Below are positions 8,310-16,602 of a stretch of DNA of 64,000 nt, in pieces. Positions within the stretch are counted from its first letter, which is position 1, and every line of letters begins with the position of its first letter. The notes under the pieces are model-generated. The model made no database searches and was not told the origin of the DNA. It was given only the letters and a program-made list of their open reading frames with translations. The DNA is from Oceanotoga teriensis (lineage in GTDB: Bacteria; Thermotogota; Thermotogae; Petrotogales; Petrotogaceae), in contig NZ_QGGI01000007.1 of the NCBI RefSeq assembly GCF_003148465.1, positions 84,830 through 148,829 of the forward strand. Direction: 5' to 3'. The position numbers and the translations under genes were made by a program.

Positions 8310-9287
8310 ATGGATAAAAAAATTACAATAAAAGATATTGCTAAAAAAGCTGGTGTAAGTACCTCTACAGTTTCAAGAGTACTAAATGATACATTACCAG
8401 TAAAAAAAGAAACAAAAGAAATAATAATAAAAACAATAAAAGAATTAAACTACTATCCAGATTCATTGGCAAGAAGTTTGAGAATGGGTAGTACAAAAAC
8501 AATAGGAATAATAATTCCAGATATATCAAACCCATTTTTTTCTATGCTCGTAAAAGGATCAGAAGACTATCTAAGAGAACAAAACTATTCAACAATAATA
8601 TGTAATTCAGATAATAAAAAAGAAGATGAAAAAATAGTAAAACTACTACTCGAAAAAAAAGTAGATGCAATACTATATGCTGGTATTGGAAATCTTGAAA
8701 AATTCAAAAAAATAAAAACTCCGATCATATACATAGACAGAATAGAAAAAAACTCAAATTCATCCTACATAGTATCAAACAATTATCAAGGAATGACTAC
8801 ATTACTCGATTATCTTCTAAAAAACAATCATAAAACATATATATTCATCTCCGGAGATGAAAACATATTTTCAGCAAGTGAAAGACTCAGAGCATTTACA
8901 GATTTTTCAAAAAAACATAAAATAAAAAATCAAATAATACAAGCTGATTACACATTCCAATCGGGAATAAGAATTGCAGAAAAAATTCAAACAATACCAG
9001 ATGCAATAGTATGCTCAAACGATTTAATGGCCTATGGAATAATTCAAGGTCTAAAAAACAGAAAAATAAATGTACCAAAAGATGTAAGTGTTACAGGATA
9101 TGATGACATACTATTCAGTGCAATGTTCAACCCACCATTGACAACCATAAAACAACCAATATATCAAATGGGAAGAACGGCCTCAGAAATAGTAATACAA
9201 ATATTACAAAAAAAAGTAAAAGAAAACCCTATAAAAATGTTCAAAAACGAATTAATACTAAGAAACAGCGTATTAAAAAGAAAATGA
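8310..9287 (+). CDS. rbsR: LacI family regulator of the ribose operon
   Basis: This 325-residue protein has a LacI headpiece (TIKDIAKKAGVSTSTVSRVL, with hinge YYPDSLARSL). A periplasmic-binding-protein-like sensor domain follows, with IGIIIPDISNPFFSMLVKG and GYDDILFSAMFNPPLTTI. The length is normal. The start has AAGGTGG 10 bases upstream. It is the first gene of a ribose uptake operon and two identical operator-like boxes precede it, so it most likely represses its own operon until ribose or ribose phosphate is bound. Confidence 0.92.
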   Translation: MDKKITIKDIAKKAGVSTSTVSRVLNDTLPVKKETKEIIIKTIKELNYYPDSLARSLRMGSTKTIGIIIPDISNPFFSMLVKGSEDYLREQNYSTIICNSDNKKEDEKIVKLLLEKKVDAILYAGIGNLEKFKKIKTPIIYIDRIEKNSNSSYIVSNNYQGMTTLLDYLLKNNHKTYIFISGDENIFSASERLRAFTDFSKKHKIKNQIIQADYTFQSGIRIAEKIQTIPDAIVCSNDLMAYGIIQGLKNRKINVPKDVSVTGYDDILFSAMFNPPLTTIKQPIYQMGRTASEIVIQILQKKVKENPIKMFKNELILRNSVLKRK

Positions 9288-9296
9288 GGTGAAAAG

Positions 9297-9689
9297 ATGA
9301 AAAAAACTGGAATATACAACTCAATAATATCCTCAGAAATTGCAAAAATGGGACATACCGACATATTGACAATAGTTGATATGGGATATCCTATACCAAA
9401 AGAATCAAAATATGTCGATATAGTACTAGACAAAGGGAAACCCTCCTTCAAAGAGGTGCTTCAAATAGTTCTAAAAGAATTAGAAATAGAGCAAGTAATA
9501 ATAGCATCAGAAATAAAAGAAAAAAACAAAGAACAATATGAATACATAACAAAAAATATAAAAACCACCATAAAAGAACTAACACATGAAGAATTTAAAA
9601 AACATGCAAAAGATTCAAGATTCTTCATAAGAACAGGAGAAGCCAGCCCTTACTCAAATATAATGTTAATCTCAGGAGTAATATTCTAA
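9297..9689 (+). CDS. rbsD: D-ribose pyranase
   Basis: This 130-residue protein interconverts the pyranose and furanose forms of ribose so that ribokinase can use it. It has the family start MKKTGIYNSIISSEIAKMGH with the conserved His at residue 20, and the C-terminal signature RTGEASPYSNIML. Its stop codon overlaps the next start (TAATG), which couples its translation to rbsA. Confidence 0.96.
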   Translation: MKKTGIYNSIISSEIAKMGHTDILTIVDMGYPIPKESKYVDIVLDKGKPSFKEVLQIVLKELEIEQVIIASEIKEKNKEQYEYITKNIKTTIKELTHEEFKKHAKDSRFFIRTGEASPYSNIMLISGVIF

Positions 9690-11185
9690 TGCTGTTAAAA
9701 ATGGAAAAAATCTGCAAAGATTTTTCAGGTGTAAAAGCATTAAAAAGTGTAGATTTTCAACTCGAAAAAGGAGAAATACACTCATTACTTGGAGAAAACG
9801 GAGCTGGAAAAAGCACATTAATAAAAATACTTGGTGGTGTATATACGGCAACTTCAGGTGAAATATACTTAGAAAATCAAAAAATGAACTTCAAAAATCC
9901 TTTAGACTCACAAAAAAAAGGTATAGCCATAATTCATCAAGAACTTATGCTCGCCGAAAACTTAAGCATAGCTGAAAATATATTTCTTGGCAAAAAAATA
10001 GGAACCATATTCAACACAAACATAAAAAAAATGATACAAGAATCAAAAAAATACTTAAACATGCTTGGCTTTGAAATAGACCCTTCAGAAAAAGTAAAAA
10101 ATTTAAATGTATCCCAAAAACAACTCGTAGAAATAGCCAAAGCATTATCATACAACTCAAAAATAATAGTGATGGATGAACCAACAGCAACAATAACAGA
10201 ACATGAAGTAAAAAAACTATTCAAAATAATGAAAGATCTAAAAAAAGAAGGTATATCCATAATATTTATAACTCACAGAATGGATGAAGTATATGAAATA
10301 TCAGACAAAGTAACAGTATTAAGAGATGGAGAATTCATAGGATCTGGTGAACTAAAAAACTATGAAAAAGACACTTTAATAAAAATGATGGTTGGAAGAG
10401 AAGTAAAAGACATGTATCCAAAATTCAATAAAATAGAAGACGAAATAATATTTGAACTAAAAAATTTTGAAGTAGAAAATCATATAAAACCCTTAAGTTT
10501 CAAAATTAAAAAAGGTGAAATATTTGGAATAACAGGACTTGTTGGATGTGGAAAATCAGAACTTGCAATGGGACTCTTTGGAATAATGAAAAACAAATTT
10601 GAAAAAATGATCATAAAATCAAAAGAAATAAAACATTTAAAAAATCCTTTAGAAGCATTAAAAAATGGAATAATAATAATTCCAGAAGAAAGAAAAAGTC
10701 AAGGAATAATACCAGGATTAGATATAACAAAAAACATAATACTACCAAACATAAAAAAATTTGGAACTTCATACTCCATAAATTGGAAAAAAGCTGAAAA
10801 AACAGCTCAAGAAGAAATTCAAAAATTCAGAATAAAAACACCTAATCAAAGACAAAAATTAAAAAAATTATCTGGTGGAAATCAACAAAAAGTAGTAATC
10901 TCAAAATATTTAATGAGACAACCTGAACTTGCAATATTCGTAGAACCAACAAGAGGAATCGATGTTGGTGCAAAAATAGAAGTATACAATCTCATAAATC
11001 AACTTGCAAATCAGGGAATAGTAGTAATACTAATATCTTCAGAAATTCCTGAAATAGTTGGACTATGCGATAGAACTATGGTGATGCACAGAGGAAAAGT
11101 ATCTGGAATAATAAACTCCAAAGATATGGATCCAGAAAAAATACTAAAAGCAGGAACGGGGTTGACAGAAAATGACAAAAAATAA
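9689..11185 (+). CDS. rbsA: ribose ABC transporter, double ATPase subunit
   Basis: This 498-residue protein has two fused ATPase domains. The first has a complete Walker A (GENGAGKST), a signature-like LNVSQKQLVEIAKAL and Walker B IIVMDEPTA. The second has a degenerate Walker A (GLVGCGKSE), as is usual in RbsA/MglA, and a good signature LSGGNQQKVVISKYL. Its Walker B reads LAIFVEPTRGIDVGA: the usual Asp before the catalytic Glu is Val. Start and stop overlap rbsD by one base and rbsC by 14 bases. Confidence 0.95.
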   Translation: MLLKMEKICKDFSGVKALKSVDFQLEKGEIHSLLGENGAGKSTLIKILGGVYTATSGEIYLENQKMNFKNPLDSQKKGIAIIHQELMLAENLSIAENIFLGKKIGTIFNTNIKKMIQESKKYLNMLGFEIDPSEKVKNLNVSQKQLVEIAKALSYNSKIIVMDEPTATITEHEVKKLFKIMKDLKKEGISIIFITHRMDEVYEISDKVTVLRDGEFIGSGELKNYEKDTLIKMMVGREVKDMYPKFNKIEDEIIFELKNFEVENHIKPLSFKIKKGEIFGITGLVGCGKSELAMGLFGIMKNKFEKMIIKSKEIKHLKNPLEALKNGIIIIPEERKSQGIIPGLDITKNIILPNIKKFGTSYSINWKKAEKTAQEEIQKFRIKTPNQRQKLKKLSGGNQQKVVISKYLMRQPELAIFVEPTRGIDVGAKIEVYNLINQLANQGIVVILISSEIPEIVGLCDRTMVMHRGKVSGIINSKDMDPEKILKAGTGLTENDKK

Positions 11186-12098
11186 AATTTTAACATTCTT
11201 AAGAAAAAATCCAGCTTTAGTTGGTTTTATAGGAATATTTATAATACTATCCATAATATCTGACAGCTTTTTAAGCATATACAATATAACAAACATATTG
11301 AGACAAACATCGATAATATCAATAATTGGATTTGGAATGACACTTGTAATACTAACTGGTGGAATAGACTTATCTGTTGGATCAACATTCGCATTAAGTG
11401 CAGTCATAATGGCAAGTATTGTAAAAGCTGGAAACCCAATACTTGGAATAATAGTTGCTTTATTAGTTGGTTCAGCAATAGGGGCATTAAATGGAATAAT
11501 AATATCAAAAGGAAAAATACAACCATTCATAGTAACACTCGCAATGATGGCAATAGCAAGAAGTTTAACCCTTGGATTCACTGAAGGAATACCGATATCA
11601 GGATTCAGTTCAGGATTCAGATTTCTTGGCAGAGGTGACTTTCTTGGAATACCAATGCCTATAATAATAATGTTCATAGTATTCTTCATAACCTATTATA
11701 TACTCAAAAAAACAAGACTTGGACTATATACATACTCAATAGGCGGAAATGAAGAAGCTACAAAACTATCTGGAGTAAATGTAGACAAATACAAAATAAT
11801 AATATATATGATAAGTGGATTATTTTCAGCAATCAGTGCAATCATACTTACAGCAAGACTAAACTCTGCTCAACCAACCTTTGGAACAGGTTATGAATTA
11901 GATGCGATAGCAACCGTTGTACTAGGTGGAGCCTCATTAGCTGGTGGATATGGCGGAGTATTTGGAACATTATTTGGAGCACTGCTACTCGGAACCATAA
12001 ACAATGGAATGAATTTATTAAACGTATCTCCATTCTATCAAGATGCAGTAAAAGGAGTAATAATACTAATAGCGGTACTTCTTGAAAAAGAAGACTAA
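11172..12098 (+). CDS. rbsC: ribose ABC transporter, permease subunit
   Basis: This 308-residue membrane protein is of the RbsC/AraH family. Family landmarks include LTGGIDLSVGSTFALSAV, GKIQPFIVTLAMMAIARS, the EAA-type loop SIGGNEEATKLSGVNVDKYK and the C-terminal VVLGGASLAGGYGGVFGTL. It overlaps the end of rbsA and is followed at 21 bases by rbsB. It forms the inner-membrane channel for ribose. Confidence 0.95.
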   Translation: MTKNKILTFLRKNPALVGFIGIFIILSIISDSFLSIYNITNILRQTSIISIIGFGMTLVILTGGIDLSVGSTFALSAVIMASIVKAGNPILGIIVALLVGSAIGALNGIIISKGKIQPFIVTLAMMAIARSLTLGFTEGIPISGFSSGFRFLGRGDFLGIPMPIIIMFIVFFITYYILKKTRLGLYTYSIGGNEEATKLSGVNVDKYKIIIYMISGLFSAISAIILTARLNSAQPTFGTGYELDAIATVVLGGASLAGGYGGVFGTLFGALLLGTINNGMNLLNVSPFYQDAVKGVIILIAVLLEKED

Positions 12099-12119
12099 TA
12101 TAAGGAGGTTGTTTTCAGT

Positions 12120-12986
12120 ATGAAAAAAACATTATTAACATTATTAGCCTTAACCCTCATCATGAGTATTGGATTCTCATTCACATTAGGTTTATCCGTA
12201 TCAACACTCAACAACCCTTTCTTTGTAGCATTAAAAGACGGTGCAGTAGAAAAAGCCGAAGAATTAAATATAGATCTAATAGTTGCAGATGCAAGAGATA
12301 ACCCTGCAAAACAGTTAAATGATATAGAAGATATGATTCAGAGAAAAGTAGATCTAATAATAATAAACCCTACAGACTCAGATGCAATAGCATCATCAGT
12401 TGAAGAAGCAAACGATGCAAATATACCAGTAATAACTGTAGACAGAGGCTCAAATGGTGGAAAAGTATTATTACATATAGCTTCTGACAATATAGCTGGT
12501 GGAGCAATGGCTGCAGAATTTATAGCAGAAAAATTAAATCAAAAGGGAAAAGTAATAGAATTAGTAGGAATACCTGGAACATCTGCAGCAAGAGATAGAG
12601 GAGCAGGATTCGATCAAGGAATATCAAAATACAAAGATATAAAAGTTGTAGCAAGACAAACAGCAAACTTCAACAGAGCAGAAGGATTAGTAGTAATGGA
12701 AAATCTATTACAATCAAATCCAGATGTAAATGCAGTATTTGCTCAAAATGATGAAATGGCATTAGGTGCAATAGAAGCTTTAAAATCTGCAGGAAAACTA
12801 AAAAATGTAGTTGTAGTAGGTTTTGATGCAGTACCAGATGCTGTAAAATCTGTTCAAAATAAAGAAATGGCCGCAACAATAGCTCAACAACCAGAAAAAA
12901 TGGGAGGACTCGCAGTAACAAAAGCAGTAGAATATCTAAACACAATGACAGTATACTTCCCTGTTGACTTAAAACTTGTAAAATAA
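12120..12986 (+). CDS. rbsB: ribose ABC transporter, substrate-binding protein
   Basis: This 288-residue protein has a signal peptide (MKKTLLTLLALTLIMSIGFS). The mature domain follows RbsB closely: LSVSTLNNPFFVALKDGA, DNPAKQLNDIEDMI, INPTDSDAI, TVDRGSNGGKV, GIPGTSAARDRGAGF, NDEMALGAIEAL and VGFDAVPDAV. It is periplasmic and probably serves both the transporter and the chemoreceptor encoded next to it. A strong AAGGAGG site precedes the start. A hairpin follows the stop. Confidence 0.95.
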   Translation: MKKTLLTLLALTLIMSIGFSFTLGLSVSTLNNPFFVALKDGAVEKAEELNIDLIVADARDNPAKQLNDIEDMIQRKVDLIIINPTDSDAIASSVEEANDANIPVITVDRGSNGGKVLLHIASDNIAGGAMAAEFIAEKLNQKGKVIELVGIPGTSAARDRGAGFDQGISKYKDIKVVARQTANFNRAEGLVVMENLLQSNPDVNAVFAQNDEMALGAIEALKSAGKLKNVVVVGFDAVPDAVKSVQNKEMAATIAQQPEKMGGLAVTKAVEYLNTMTVYFPVDLKLVK

Positions 12987-12992
12987 ATAAAA

Positions 12993-13016
12993 AGCGGAGC
13001 TATTTTTAGCTCCGCT
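12993..13016 (+). other. hairpin between rbsB and the chemoreceptor gene
   Basis: A perfect ten-base stem AGCGGAGCTA/TAGCTCCGCT with a TTTT loop lies seven bases after the rbsB stop. No T-run follows, so it is not a clean terminator. It may protect the upstream rbsB message or reduce read-through into the receptor and rbsK genes. Confidence 0.7.
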
Positions 13017-13050
13017 ATCGACTTAATGTCAAAAGCGGGGGTGTAAAAGC

Positions 13051-15027
13051 ATGAAAATGAAATTATTTACAAGAATCTTACTATCATTCCTAATAATATC
13101 TATAATACCTATAACCTTACTAATATATATGCAATACACCGAAACAAGCGAAATATTAAAAAACGACACATATCAAACATTAAACTCAATAAATGATGAA
13201 AAATTACAAAAAATAGAAAACATATTAAACAAAGCTAAAACAGATATAAACCACATAACAAACATAAAAGAAACACAAGATGCTTTCACTATGTTCAAAG
13301 GTGGATTAAGACTTGGTGGAAAAGAAAGCAGCTCCTATCAAAATGCATTAAAAGACTTCAAACCCTTCTTCGATAACTATATAACATCTTATCAATATTC
13401 AGATATAATACTAATAGAAAAAAGCGGTCAAATACTATACAATACGACACAAAATGAAATGATAAATCAAAACATAAACGAAACAAATCAAACAATAAAA
13501 CAACTATTAGACATATCACAAGAAAAAACAAACATATCAGACTATATAAAAATACAAAATCAAAACTATATATACATAATATCTCCAATAAACTCATATG
13601 GAAGATTTGCAGGATGGGTAATGCTTGAAATACCCGAACAAAAAATAAATCAAATAATACAAAATACAGAAAACAAAAAATATACCAGCTATATAACAAA
13701 CTCAAACTCAATTCTAAAAACACCTTATAAAAATCAAAAAATAAATGAAAAAATACAAACAAACACCAATTCCCAAGAATTAATAACCTCAAATTCTCTT
13801 TTGAACATAGACGAAAACAAAAAATGGACAATAACAACTCAAGTAGATAAAAACGAAGCTTTCAAAACTCTAAATTCATTCATACAAAAATTACTAATAA
13901 TAGCTATAATAATAATAGTAATAGTTATAACAATAGCTATAATAATAACGAGAACAATAACAAACCCAATAAAAAACATGGTAAAAATAACTCAATCAAT
14001 ATCAAATGGAGACCTCTCCCAAAAAATAGAACAAACAAGAAAAGATGAAATAGGACAACTCGCACAATCCTTCAACAAAATGATAAAAAACATATCAACA
14101 ATAATAGAAAACATAAAACAAAGTTCAGAAACAGTATCATCATCCAGTGAAGAACTTTCATCTGCAACTCAAGAAGGAAGTGCAAACTCAAAAATAGTTT
14201 CAAACAACATAGAAAAAATAAAACAAGCCATGGATACACAACTCGAAAAAATTCAAAATTCTGAATCAACCTTAGAAGAATTCTTAGATGAAATAAAAAT
14301 ATTAAATACACAATCACAAAAAATAGAACAAAACACAAATTTAATACTAACATCATCAGACAAAGGAAAAAATAATATAGAAAAATCAATAAATCAAATA
14401 AAAAACATAAATCAATCAACAGAAAATTCAAACAAATTAATAACAGAATTCTCAAGCTTAACAAACAATATAGGATCAATAGTAGACAGAATAGAAAACA
14501 TATCACAACAAATAAACCTACTTGGATTAAATGCATCCATAGAAGCAGCGAGAGCTGGAGAATTCGGAAAAGGATTCTCAGTAGTTGCAGAAGAAATAAG
14601 AACACTATCAGAAGATGCATCCAAAGCCACAAAAGAAATAAATTCAATAGTAGAAAACATCAAAAAACAATCCAATAAAATTCAAAACTCCATGAAACAA
14701 TCTGTAGATGATGTATCATCGGGAATAAAAATAATAAACAATACCAATGAAACATTTGAAGAAATATTAAGTTCAATACAAAAAATAAATCAACAAATAA
14801 AAACGCAAAATGAAATAATAAAAACACTAAATCAAAACAGCCAAAAAGTAAAAATATCGAATGACTCAATAAAAAATTCGATAATAGAATCAATAAACAC
14901 ATCAGATGAAGTACAAGAAATAGCAACAAATCAAACAAATATAAATGAAGAAATTGCTGAATCATCAAACAACCTTTCAAAACTTGTATTTGAACTAACC
15001 GAAATGATAGAAAAATTCAAACTATAA
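13051..15027 (+). CDS. methyl-accepting chemotaxis protein in the ribose operon
   Basis: This 658-residue receptor has a first membrane helix (about residues 5-27), a periplasmic sensor domain of about 250 residues that looks like a Cache domain, and a second helix (about 280-300). A HAMP domain follows ([20 protein letters not shown]), then a long signalling coiled coil. The conserved hairpin tip [20 protein letters not shown] lies at about residues 489-508. It sits between rbsB and rbsK with only a hairpin before it. The context suggests it senses ribose directly or through ribose-loaded RbsB; the sensor sequence alone cannot prove the ligand. Confidence 0.93.
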   Translation: MKMKLFTRILLSFLIISIIPITLLIYMQYTETSEILKNDTYQTLNSINDEKLQKIENILNKAKTDINHITNIKETQDAFTMFKGGLRLGGKESSSYQNALKDFKPFFDNYITSYQYSDIILIEKSGQILYNTTQNEMINQNINETNQTIKQLLDISQEKTNISDYIKIQNQNYIYIISPINSYGRFAGWVMLEIPEQKINQIIQNTENKKYTSYITNSNSILKTPYKNQKINEKIQTNTNSQELITSNSLLNIDENKKWTITTQVDKNEAFKTLNSFIQKLLIIAIIIIVIVITIAIIITRTITNPIKNMVKITQSISNGDLSQKIEQTRKDEIGQLAQSFNKMIKNISTIIENIKQSSETVSSSSEELSSATQEGSANSKIVSNNIEKIKQAMDTQLEKIQNSESTLEEFLDEIKILNTQSQKIEQNTNLILTSSDKGKNNIEKSINQIKNINQSTENSNKLITEFSSLTNNIGSIVDRIENISQQINLLGLNASIEAARAGEFGKGFSVVAEEIRTLSEDASKATKEINSIVENIKKQSNKIQNSMKQSVDDVSSGIKIINNTNETFEEILSSIQKINQQIKTQNEIIKTLNQNSQKVKISNDSIKNSIIESINTSDEVQEIATNQTNINEEIAESSNNLSKLVFELTEMIEKFKL

Positions 15028-15045
15028 ACGGGAGAGTGGAAAAAA

Positions 15046-15963
15046 ATGATAGGAGTTATAGGAAGTACAAATATAGACATAGTACTAAGTGTACACCACT
15101 TCACCGCACCTGGTGAAACACAAAAATCAGATATAATAGATACAAATTTTGGTGGAAAAGGAGCTAATCAAGCAATAACAGCTGCAAAACTGACAAAAAA
15201 TCCAGTATATTTCTGTACAGTTATTGGTGATGATGAATACGGTAAAAAAATAGAAAAAGAATTCAAAAAAAACAATATAGAAGGATACTGCATAGAAAAA
15301 GACACCAACACAGGAAGAGCTTATATAGAGGTCTCACAAGAAGGAGAAAATAGAATAATAATACATCCTGGAGCAAATGATAAAATATCAACACAAAAAG
15401 TTGATAACTTTTTAGAAAAATATTCCGACAAAATAAAATACTGTATGATACAAAACGAAATGCCAGAAACAACAATAAACTATGCAATAAAAAAACTAAA
15501 AGAAAAAAACATCAAAATAATATATGATCCAGCACCAAAAGAAGCAACAAATATAGAAAATCTTAAAGATATAGACTTTCTAACTCCAAATGAAACAGAA
15601 TTTGAATATTTATTCAGAAAAGTCTCAAATAAAATAGATTTAGACCTTAGAGAAAAAGGATTATTATTCAAAAAATTAACTGGAGTAAAAAATCTAATAA
15701 TGAAAATGGGGTCAAAAGGAAGTCTATTAATAGATGAAAAAAATCAATTATCAACAATAAAATCAATAAAAGTAAAAGCAGTAGATTCAACTGCAGCAGG
15801 AGATATATACAATGGATCATTTGTATCAGCACTCTCAGACAAAAATTCAATAGAAAAAAGTCTAATATTCGCAGCAGTATCGGCAGGAATTTCAGTCACA
15901 AAAAAAGGGGCTCAAACATCTATACCAACAAGAGAAGAAATAATATCAAAAATAAATTCATAA
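15046..15963 (+). CDS. rbsK: ribokinase
   Basis: This 305-residue PfkB-family kinase phosphorylates ribose to ribose 5-phosphate. Visible features are the N-terminal GSTNIDIVLSV, substrate-site GGKGANQAITAAKL, HPGAN, and the C-terminal catalytic motif DSTAAGDIYNGSFVSAL with Asp in the AAGD turn. The second residue of that motif is Thr-Ala-Ala rather than the usual TGAGDTF, a mild variation. The start follows GGGAG. It is the last gene of the operon and is followed by a terminator. Confidence 0.94.
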   Translation: MIGVIGSTNIDIVLSVHHFTAPGETQKSDIIDTNFGGKGANQAITAAKLTKNPVYFCTVIGDDEYGKKIEKEFKKNNIEGYCIEKDTNTGRAYIEVSQEGENRIIIHPGANDKISTQKVDNFLEKYSDKIKYCMIQNEMPETTINYAIKKLKEKNIKIIYDPAPKEATNIENLKDIDFLTPNETEFEYLFRKVSNKIDLDLREKGLLFKKLTGVKNLIMKMGSKGSLLIDEKNQLSTIKSIKVKAVDSTAAGDIYNGSFVSALSDKNSIEKSLIFAAVSAGISVTKKGAQTSIPTREEIISKINS

Positions 15964-15998
15964 AAAACGGATAAGTTATAAACTTATCCGTTTTAATT
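15964..15998. terminator. bidirectional terminator between rbsK and the PrcB-like gene
   Basis: A 14-base perfect stem AAAACGGATAAGTT/AACTTATCCGTTTT with an ATA loop is followed on the plus strand by AATTTTATT and on the minus strand by a T-rich tract. It separates two convergent genes. Confidence 0.88.
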
Positions 15999-16514
15999 TT
16001 ATTCATAATCAAAAAATTTAAACATATTCTGATTCATCAACTTATCTTTTAAAATAACCTTTATCTGATACCTACCCTTATCGAGTTCTGTCAAAATTCT
16101 AAAACTAATACAAGGATATGTAAAAGCCTGTGTCACTGGTTCAGATCCAGGTTCCTTTAAATTAATTTCAGCAGTTATAATATCATCATTAATATAAATC
16201 TTATCAACACTCAAATCATAACCACCTGTACTTTTCTTACCAATACAAACACTTATCAACCTACCATTCTCATCTATTAAAATTTCAGGTAATTCACTTC
16301 TTGATTTTTTATCAACAATCTCATAAACCAAAACTTCTCCCATATCATTCATATCCTTCAATTCAAACTTATCACCCTCAACATCAAAAGTCTTAACCTT
16401 AGGGTTTTCTTTTTTTAAATTATCACTATTATCATCTTTTAAATTACCCAAAAAAACCAATCCCCCCAATAAAACGACAACACCACCGATCAAAAAAATC
16501 AATTTCATATCCAT
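15999..16514 (-). CDS. membrane-anchored PrcB-domain protein
   Basis: This 171-residue protein has one N-terminal membrane helix (about residues 4-23, FLIGGVVVLLGGLVFLG), a linker, and a C-terminal domain with CIGKKSTGGYDLSVDKIYIN and a closing PGSEPVTQAFTYPC. That matches the PrcB C-terminal family, first named for a partner of the Treponema denticola surface protease dentilisin. It lies downstream of a subtilisin-family lipoprotein gene on the same strand, although a terminator separates them. A role in assembling or restraining that protease is inferred from this pairing. The start has GGAGGTGAG. Confidence 0.72.
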   Translation of the reverse strand: MDMKLIFLIGGVVVLLGGLVFLGNLKDDNSDNLKKENPKVKTFDVEGDKFELKDMNDMGEVLVYEIVDKKSRSELPEILIDENGRLISVCIGKKSTGGYDLSVDKIYINDDIITAEINLKEPGSEPVTQAFTYPCISFRILTELDKGRYQIKVILKDKLMNQNMFKFFDYE

Positions 16515-16561
16515 GATCTCACCTCCGATCGATTAAATTATATAAAAAATAATTAAATAAT

Positions 16562-16590
16562 AATTAAAAAAGCGGCTTTAAAAGCCGCTT
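16562..16590 (-). terminator. terminator after the subtilisin-like protease gene
   Basis: A nine-base stem AAGCGGCTT/AAGCCGCTT with a three-base loop is followed, on the minus strand, by TTTTTAATTA. It lies 12 bases after the protease stop. Confidence 0.85.
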
Positions 16591-16602
16591 AAATAAACTT
16601 AT

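Noticed and set aside
11144..11689. Long open frame antisense to rbsC
   Set aside because: It is a shadow of the rbsC frame, rich in Ile and Pro with no ribosome site or family match. The same holds for the antisense frame at 4266-4763 opposite the DUF979 gene.
12993..13016. Terminator at the end of the rbs transporter genes
   Set aside because: The stem is strong but no T-run follows, and the receptor and rbsK genes continue in the same direction.
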